DNA of 64,000 nt from SVEL01 sp045123575. Its GTDB lineage: Bacteria; Bacillota; Clostridia; Lachnospirales; Lachnospiraceae. Made by a program: the position numbers and the translations under genes. The notes beneath the pieces are model-generated. The model was not told the DNA's origin. It was given only the letters and a program-made list of their open reading frames with translations, and ran no database searches. Position 1 is the first letter of the stretch, and each line of letters starts with the position of its first letter. Shown here piece by piece: positions 59,353 through 64,000 of this stretch. Where the stretch lies: NCBI GenBank assembly GCA_045123575.1, contig JBGVKG010000036.1:14055-78054 (forward strand). The letters run 5' to 3'.

Positions 59353-59717
59353 TACTTAAGTGTAACCTTAGCACCCTCAGCCTCAAGCTTAGCCTTAAGC
59401 TCATCAGCCTCTGCCTTAGAACAAGCTTCCTTAACAACCTTTGGAGCACCGTCAACGATGTCCTTAGCTTCCTTAAGACCAAGACCTGTAGCGTCCTTAA
59501 CAACCTTAATAACCTTAACCTTGTTTGGACCAGCCTCTGTAAGCTCTACGTCGAACTCTGTCTTCTCTTCCTCAGCTGCTGCGCCAGCACCTGCTGCTGC
59601 CACAACAACGCCTGCTGCTGCAGAAACGCCGAATTCTTCCTCACATGCCTTTACTAAATCGTTTAACTCTAATACTGTTAAACCCTTAATTACCTCGATA
59701 ATTTCCTGAGTTGTCAT
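59352..59717 (-). CDS. rplL: 50S ribosomal protein L7/L12
   Basis: 121 residues from the ATG at 59717 (GGAGG, 8 nt spacing; an ATG 15 bases upstream is not the start). Features are the N-terminal dimerisation segment TTQEIIEVIKGLTVLELNDLV, the alanine-rich hinge AAAGVVVAAAGAGAAAEEEK, and the C-terminal factor-binding domain FDVELTEAGPNKVKVIKVVKDATGLGLKEAKDIVDGAPKVVKEACSK (in parts). It recruits translation GTPases. It follows rplJ after a 183-bp spacer with hairpins. Confidence 0.98.
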   Translation of the reverse strand: MTTQEIIEVIKGLTVLELNDLVKACEEEFGVSAAAGVVVAAAGAGAAAEEEKTEFDVELTEAGPNKVKVIKVVKDATGLGLKEAKDIVDGAPKVVKEACSKAEADELKAKLEAEGAKVTLK

Positions 59718-59816
59718 TTTAATTTCCTCCATTTAATTCTGATTTTTGTTTTTTGTCTCTATGAGACGTTTCCTCCACTATACTCTTTTGTTTGCTTCTT
59801 CGCTTCCGCTCAGACT

Positions 59817-59900
59817 GTTAAGAGCGTTCTTCCTCTTAACTTGTTTGGAGCCTCTGCCCTCGTCTAGAACCTTCGGTTCAGACATCGGTTTCCTCCAAAC
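59817..59900. repeat. Two GAGGAA-type hairpins in the rplJ-rplL spacer
   Basis: GTTAAGAG...CTCTTAAC (59817-59840) and GTTTGGAG...CTCCAAAC (59843-59900). The second encloses GTCTAGAACCTTCGGTTCAGAC and the TTTC bulge. On the minus strand it begins directly after the rplJ stop codon (59901-59903). A linker CCGCTCAGACTG precedes the first, as near rpsN and infA. Confidence 0.8.
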
Positions 59901-60380
59901 TTATTTCTCTGCGATCTGCTTAATAACACGAGCAAAGTTTGTAATAGGTGACTGGATAGATCCAAGGAACTTTGAAATAAGCTCTTCTCTTGATGGGATA
60001 GTAGCGATAACCTTGATACCATTCTCATCATAGTAAGTACCATCAACTACACCAGCCTTAAGCTCTAACTTTGGAGCTGTCTTTGAGAAGTTGTATAAAA
60101 TTCTCGCTGGAGCTGTTGCATCTTCCTTAGAAATAGCGATAGCTGTTGGTCCTTCTAAGTGCTTGCTTAAATCCTCGAACTCTGTACCCTTAACTGCGAA
60201 GTTAATCATTGTGTTCTTGTAAACCTTGTAAACAACACCTGCTTCTCTTAACTCCTTACGAAGAGCTGTATCCTGCTCTACAGTAAGACCACGATAGTCA
60301 ACAAGAACTGCTGCCTTAGCACCGTTTAAAGCCTCACTGATTTCATCAACGATAGGCTTCTTAAGTTCTACTTTAGCCAT
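59901..60380 (-). CDS. rplJ: 50S ribosomal protein L10
   Basis: 159 residues from the ATG at 60380 (AGGAGG, 7 nt spacing; an upstream ATG at 60428 is not used). MAKVELKKPIVDEISEALNGAKAAVLVDYRGL (in parts), KELREAGVVYKVYKNTMINFA and PTAIAISKEDATAPARIL are diagnostic. L10 is the base of the L12 stalk and, with L12, represses its own operon through the leader RNA upstream. It is preceded by a long leader with an attenuator. Confidence 0.98.
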   Translation of the reverse strand: MAKVELKKPIVDEISEALNGAKAAVLVDYRGLTVEQDTALRKELREAGVVYKVYKNTMINFAVKGTEFEDLSKHLEGPTAIAISKEDATAPARILYNFSKTAPKLELKAGVVDGTYYDENGIKVIATIPSREELISKFLGSIQSPITNFARVIKQIAEK

Positions 60381-60471
60381 TTTTGTGCCTCCTTTTTTTG
60401 ATACGGGCTTTCGCCCCGTGCCGAGCAAGATTGTTATCCTTTAGGACTTCAATCCGTTGAGACACCCATAA

Positions 60472-60645
60472 TAAAGAAAAAATCCCTATATCCTAGGACA
60501 TAGAGGTACGTAGTTTCTCAAATATGAGTCTGCTCCTCGGTAGGCGTGACCTAGATTTATAACATTCACTGTAATCAGTGAATCTGGTCTGACTTATATG
60601 CACTGCGCATACCTACTGTCTTCGGCTGTGACTTTTGGTCACCTT
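60472..60645 (-). ncRNA. L10 leader with attenuator hairpin
   Basis: The leader between the promoter and rplJ contains the hallmark run GCCGAAGACAGTAGGT and, after a branched region, CCTACCGAGG, which close the L10-binding junction typical of the L10 leader RNA. Further downstream CTATGTCC/GGATATAG followed by a T-run (60472-60506) makes a rho-independent attenuator. L10(L12)4 binding is expected to favour termination. Identification is by recalled motif and position. Confidence 0.8.
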
Positions 60646-60649
60646 GGGC

Positions 60650-60678
60650 ATCATAACATATACTTTTTTAATTGTCAA
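60650..60678 (-). promoter_or_regulatory. SigA-type promoter of rplJ-rplL
   Basis: On the minus strand TTGACA (60673-60678), 17 nt, TATGAT (60650-60655). It immediately precedes the L10 leader. Confidence 0.9.
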
Positions 60679-60698
60679 CTATTTTTTATGATGCAAGC

Positions 60699-60731
60699 AG
60701 AAAAGACTTTGCTACCAATAGTAGCAAAGTC
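60699..60731 (-). terminator. Terminator of the binding-protein/chemoreceptor operon
   Basis: GACTTTGCTAC (60705-60715) pairs with GTAGCAAAGTC (60721-60731) around CAATA, followed on the minus strand by TTTTC. It begins 19 nt after the mcp stop. Confidence 0.8.
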
Positions 60732-60749
60732 CCTTCCTAGGAAAATATA

Positions 60750-62489
60750 TTAATACTTCTTAAATACGTCTGTTCCTTCTTCAAGAAGAACTGCAATCTC
60801 TGCATTCTCTTCCATCTGGCTATTAATCTTCTCCATATCAACAACCAAGTTCTGAGTACTATCTGCAGCACCTGCAACACCCTGAGCACCATCATCAATA
60901 GCTCTTGTTATAGTTCCGATAGATGATGTAATCTCATTTACAGCAGCTCTAAGATCCTCTGTCATACGACTAAACTCATCCATCGACTGCTGAATATATG
61001 TTGCATTCTGCTGATACTGAACACCATTATCAACAAAGTTCGCAAACTCTGGTAATATAGCCTCCTCTACGTACTGTACTAAGTTATTAGCATTAGCAGA
61101 AAGATTATGTACTGCTGTCATAACAACAGCGTTAATCTGCTGAATTCTATTTGCTGTCTCACCACTTGACTCTGCAAGCTGTCTGATTTCGTCAGCAACT
61201 ACTGCGAAGCCTTTACCTGCATCTCCTGCTCTAGCAGCCTCAATAGAAGCATTCAGTGACAAGAGATTTGTCTGCTCTGATATTCCTAAGATATCATTTG
61301 TAAGGCTGTTAACCTGGTCTACACTCTTACTATCTTCGATAGCCTGATTGAGTACATTAAGAATATCTGCAAGCTTCTGACTTGTCTGTGCCATACTAGC
61401 CTTAGCATCACTTTCCATCTTATCAGCGTTAGACTTCATTTCTATAGAATATTCGTTAATCTTACCTGTCTTATCAGCTATTACATCTACCTCATCACGG
61501 ATTGACTCAATATTTCCATTGATGATATTTGCCGAAGTACCAATCTCGTCCATAGTAGCTGACAACTCTTCTGTCATAGCTGAAAGGTCAGATACGTTAT
61601 CATTAGATGTCTGTACACTTCCACGAACCTCGGTAACTACTACTTCCATACGCTTTGTATTGCCCACGATAAGTTTCATAATCTCCTGAAGTTTCTCGAT
61701 ATATATGTTCATAGCAACAGCTATATCTGAAATCTCATCATTAGACATGATTGTAAGTCTCTGTGTAAGGTCACCATCATTAGCCTCAATCTTCTTAACG
61801 ATACCCTTAATCTCATGATTGATACTGTTAAGTGGACGAAGAACTATTCTAAGAACTACGAATAATGCTGCAACAAGTGCTAATACACTGACACCTATCA
61901 TTATGGCTGTTGATGACATTGCAAGTCCATATACTGTTTCAAGAGATGTTCTCGCTTCATCTGTTTCAGCATTAGTCTTCTCTGTTAAAGCTTCAATATA
62001 CTTTTCCATAGAAGACATATTATCTGCTAATGTTCCATTAGCTACACCATAAGCTGCATCGTTATCTCCTAATGCACTAAGTGCGATAACATTTGCTATC
62101 TCATGCTTGATTCCATCATAGCTCTCTAATAAAGCCTCGTAATCCTTCATATCCTCTTCAGATACATACTTCTTATATTCAGTAAGCATTGTATCCAATT
62201 TAGCTTGCTGCTCTCTTACCTGATCAACCAAGTCTACCATAGACTCCAAATCTACAGATATAATATGTGATAAACCTAATCTATGCAAAACTTGAACATC
62301 ATTTCTTATATCACTAAGTTCTGTAACTCTTACAAGATATGTATCTGCAATCTCTGTTGCAGTAGTATTTACCTTACGTATATTCATAACGCCACTTATA
62401 TTAGATATAAGTGCAACTATCCACAATGTAATAACTGGTAACAGGATAGTCACTTTAAGGCTCATTCTCATTTTCTTTTTCTGCTTCAT
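60750..62489 (-). CDS. Methyl-accepting chemotaxis protein
   Basis: 579 residues. Two membrane segments (about 10-30 and 190-215) flank an extracellular four-helix bundle of 4HB_MCP type (residues about 35-185). A HAMP domain (about 215-270, LRPLNSINHEIKGIVKKI) leads into the signalling domain with the invariant hairpin tip SEQTNLLSLNASIEAARAGDAGKGFAVVADEIRQLAESS (in parts). It signals to CheA through CheW. It is 13 bp after the sugar-binding lipoprotein gene and probably its sensor partner; no pentapeptide tether is seen at the C-terminus. Confidence 0.95.
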   Translation of the reverse strand: MKQKKKMRMSLKVTILLPVITLWIVALISNISGVMNIRKVNTTATEIADTYLVRVTELSDIRNDVQVLHRLGLSHIISVDLESMVDLVDQVREQQAKLDTMLTEYKKYVSEEDMKDYEALLESYDGIKHEIANVIALSALGDNDAAYGVANGTLADNMSSMEKYIEALTEKTNAETDEARTSLETVYGLAMSSTAIMIGVSVLALVAALFVVLRIVLRPLNSINHEIKGIVKKIEANDGDLTQRLTIMSNDEISDIAVAMNIYIEKLQEIMKLIVGNTKRMEVVVTEVRGSVQTSNDNVSDLSAMTEELSATMDEIGTSANIINGNIESIRDEVDVIADKTGKINEYSIEMKSNADKMESDAKASMAQTSQKLADILNVLNQAIEDSKSVDQVNSLTNDILGISEQTNLLSLNASIEAARAGDAGKGFAVVADEIRQLAESSGETANRIQQINAVVMTAVHNLSANANNLVQYVEEAILPEFANFVDNGVQYQQNATYIQQSMDEFSRMTEDLRAAVNEITSSIGTITRAIDDGAQGVAGAADSTQNLVVDMEKINSQMEENAEIAVLLEEGTDVFKKY

Positions 62490-62502
62490 ACGAACCTACC
62501 TC

Positions 62503-63765
62503 CTAACCTGCTACCGATGCTGTAATGCTTTTTACAAGAGCATCCATAAGTTCCTGTAACTGAGCACCTGTTGGCTTATTATCACATAATGTATCTGCAA
62601 ATGTTGTACATGCGCCCCAATATGCATTACCAACTCTCTGTAACACACCGTACTTTGACTGGTCGATTATAGCCTTAATAGCTGGCACCTTTGAAACCTC
62701 GTCAGATGCAGCAGCCTTGATATTTGAAGGACCATTGCTCTTCTCTACGAATCTAAGTGTCTGATTCTGCTCATTTGTAATCCAATCAGCAAACTTGTGA
62801 GCCCACTCAACATTATCGCTATATGAATTTACACCAACCATCTTGTATCCTGTAAATGAAGCCATCTGTATCTGCTTATCCCCACATGTATATGTTGGAA
62901 GCTTAACAGCACCGTAATCTTCGCCCCATGCATCTTTTACATTTGTAGCATTCCATGTACCGCTTATACCAGCCACAACAGTTCCATCCTTTATACCAGA
63001 TACAAATGTATCGTTAGTACACTTAAAGAACGCCTTGCTTGATACCAGCTTTACAAGTGCCTGTGCTATATCCACACCTTTTACATCGCCTTCTGTTGTA
63101 TTCCAGTTACAATGATTTGTTACACCATCATCATTTAATCCAAAATCCAATCCTGTATTACCAAAGAATGAATATAAGTACCAACCTGAATTAAACTCCA
63201 TAGCAAACTTCTTATTTGCCTTCTCAGCTGCTGCTATAACGCCATCTAATGTCTTTACATCCTCATCTGTAAAGTAGTTCTTATTGTAATACAAGAAATA
63301 TCCATTATCCGCTGTCATAGGGTACGCATATAATGAACCAACCAGTGTAGCTGCATCAACTGATGCCTTCACATTTGCACTACCTACCTGATCTGCATTT
63401 GGTACTGCTGATAAAACACCACCAGCAACTAAGCTGTTTAACTGGTCATCAGGGAAATGAAATACGTCTGCACCATTATGTACATCACGTAACATATCGT
63501 CTCTAACATCTGCATCACTCTGTGGAACCAAGTTAATAGTAATCTCCTGCTCTGGATATTGCTTCTTGAAGCTATCTATCATCTTGTTAAGCATCTCAAA
63601 GTTATCCTGCTCCGCCCATACGTTTAACTCCACTGGTCCTGTTTTGTCTGCCACGGGCTTCTTATCCCCGTTATCATCGGTATTGTCTGCTGGTGCACTC
63701 TGACATGCTGTAATACCTACCGTCATCAGCGCACACAAAAATAAAGATAAAAGTTTTTTTCTCAT
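62503..63765 (-). CDS. Extracellular sugar-binding lipoprotein (ABC solute-binding type, SBP_bac_1-like)
   Basis: 420 residues from the ATG at 63765 (AAGGA, about 9 nt spacing; an ATG at 63798 is not the start). A lipoprotein signal ends VGITACQ. The mature part has ELNVWAEQDNF, IDSFKKQYPEQEITINLVPQSDADVR, GADVFHFPDDQ and VAGISGTWNATNVKDAWG, a maltodextrin-type binding fold. It is followed by a chemoreceptor gene and not by ABC permeases, so it may serve mainly as a sugar sensor for chemotaxis. Its ligand cannot be read. It has its own promoter at 63815-63843. Confidence 0.88.
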   Translation of the reverse strand: MRKKLLSLFLCALMTVGITACQSAPADNTDDNGDKKPVADKTGPVELNVWAEQDNFEMLNKMIDSFKKQYPEQEITINLVPQSDADVRDDMLRDVHNGADVFHFPDDQLNSLVAGGVLSAVPNADQVGSANVKASVDAATLVGSLYAYPMTADNGYFLYYNKNYFTDEDVKTLDGVIAAAEKANKKFAMEFNSGWYLYSFFGNTGLDFGLNDDGVTNHCNWNTTEGDVKGVDIAQALVKLVSSKAFFKCTNDTFVSGIKDGTVVAGISGTWNATNVKDAWGEDYGAVKLPTYTCGDKQIQMASFTGYKMVGVNSYSDNVEWAHKFADWITNEQNQTLRFVEKSNGPSNIKAAASDEVSKVPAIKAIIDQSKYGVLQRVGNAYWGACTTFADTLCDNKPTGAQLQELMDALVKSITASVAG

Positions 63766-63814
63766 ACCTTGTATTCCTTTCGTATTATATTTTGTCACTA
63801 ATTATGTAACCACT

Positions 63815-63843
63815 ATTATATAATATTTGACAATTTGGGTCAA
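63815..63843 (-). promoter_or_regulatory. SigA-type promoter of the binding protein-mcp pair
   Basis: On the minus strand TTGACC (63838-63843), 17 nt, TATAAT (63815-63820), 50 nt before the start at 63765. Confidence 0.8.
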
Positions 63844-64000
63844 TTCTTTTCGAGTAATGTGATTGCGTAAATTTACCTTCGGAAATAATAAGACAGATTC
63901 CACCTAAGACCTTTAGATATAATATTAAGTTCAAACATCTTTTCTTACTCTACATCAATTCCTACTTTTTTGCAACACAAATAGCCCATATAGGCAGACT
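63844..64000 (-). other. Right-edge region with a possible gene end
   Basis: A minus-strand open frame runs off the edge and ends at 63945 (SAYMGYLCCKKVGIDVE). With only 17 codons visible I cannot name it. Nothing else is seen in this stretch. Confidence 0.2.

Overview
The window looks like chromosomal DNA of an AT-rich, low-GC Gram-positive anaerobe of the Lachnospiraceae (class Clostridia), possibly close to Lachnospira/Eubacterium eligens. The reasons are the clostridial-type S10-spc-alpha ribosomal gene order, zinc-ribbon S14 and L36, a long L17, SigA-type promoters (TTGACA, 17 nt, TATAAT) and a hexuronate (pectin sugar) catabolic operon. The genus is inference; the family is fairly secure. 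Nearly all genes lie on the minus strand. I found no tRNA, rRNA, CRISPR array or transposase gene.

Layout from low to high coordinates, with transcription mostly running right to left. 1-1.8 kb is a PadR-controlled membrane-protein operon, with an operator between -35 and -10. 1.9-5.6 kb holds an amino-acid ABC system, whose binding domain appears circularly permuted and fused to the permease, and a DUF234-type ATPase. 5.7-6.2 kb is a repeat and terminator array. 6.2-7.3 kb is rplM-rpsI with a probable L13 leader. 7.4-11.5 kb holds a MIF-like gene, truA, ecfT, a fused double EcfA ATPase and a YbjQ-family gene. 11.7-28.7 kb is the S10-spc-alpha superoperon from rpsJ to rplQ, including secY, adk, map, infA, rpmJ and rpoA, with an extra promoter before rpmJ and a structured leader before rpsJ. 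29-30.7 kb is a plus-strand pair, a zinc-ribbon membrane protein and an RNA methyltransferase. 30.8-32.8 kb holds a GNAT-HAD fusion and an Lgt-like membrane protein. 32.9-38.9 kb is uxuA-uxuB-kdgA-kdgK-uxaC, which takes glucuronate to KDPG and its cleavage products. 39.3-43.9 kb is rpsL-rpsG-fusA-tuf. 44.0-44.6 kb is a giant inverted repeat. 44.6-48.9 kb holds yitT, a SurA-N-like hypothetical, a plus-strand degenerate HD-GYP protein and a broken OxlT-like MFS gene. 49-56.7 kb is rpoC and rpoB with their own promoter. 56.8-59.2 kb holds an NSS transporter and L-asparaginase. 59.3-60.7 kb is rplJ-rplL with an L10 leader and attenuator. 60.75-63.85 kb is a chemoreceptor gene behind a sugar-binding lipoprotein gene.

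The most unusual features are non-coding. A 609-bp near-symmetric inverted repeat (44011-44619) has 25-bp perfect ends and alternating paired blocks and internal loops; it starts inside the yitT stop codon and ends just before the rpsL promoter. A second family of short hairpins, sharing a GAGGAA/CTC stem base and often a GCGAAGC tip, sits in ribosomal operon spacers and in several cases begins at the stop codon of the preceding gene. I treat these as the best candidates for something undescribed.

Other items worth attention are the permuted binding domain, the two in-frame TAA codons that break the OxlT-like gene, the insertion of asparaginase and an NSS transporter between rplL and rpoB, and a binding-protein/chemoreceptor pair without ABC permeases. 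All functional assignments rest on motif recognition by eye; no database search was run.
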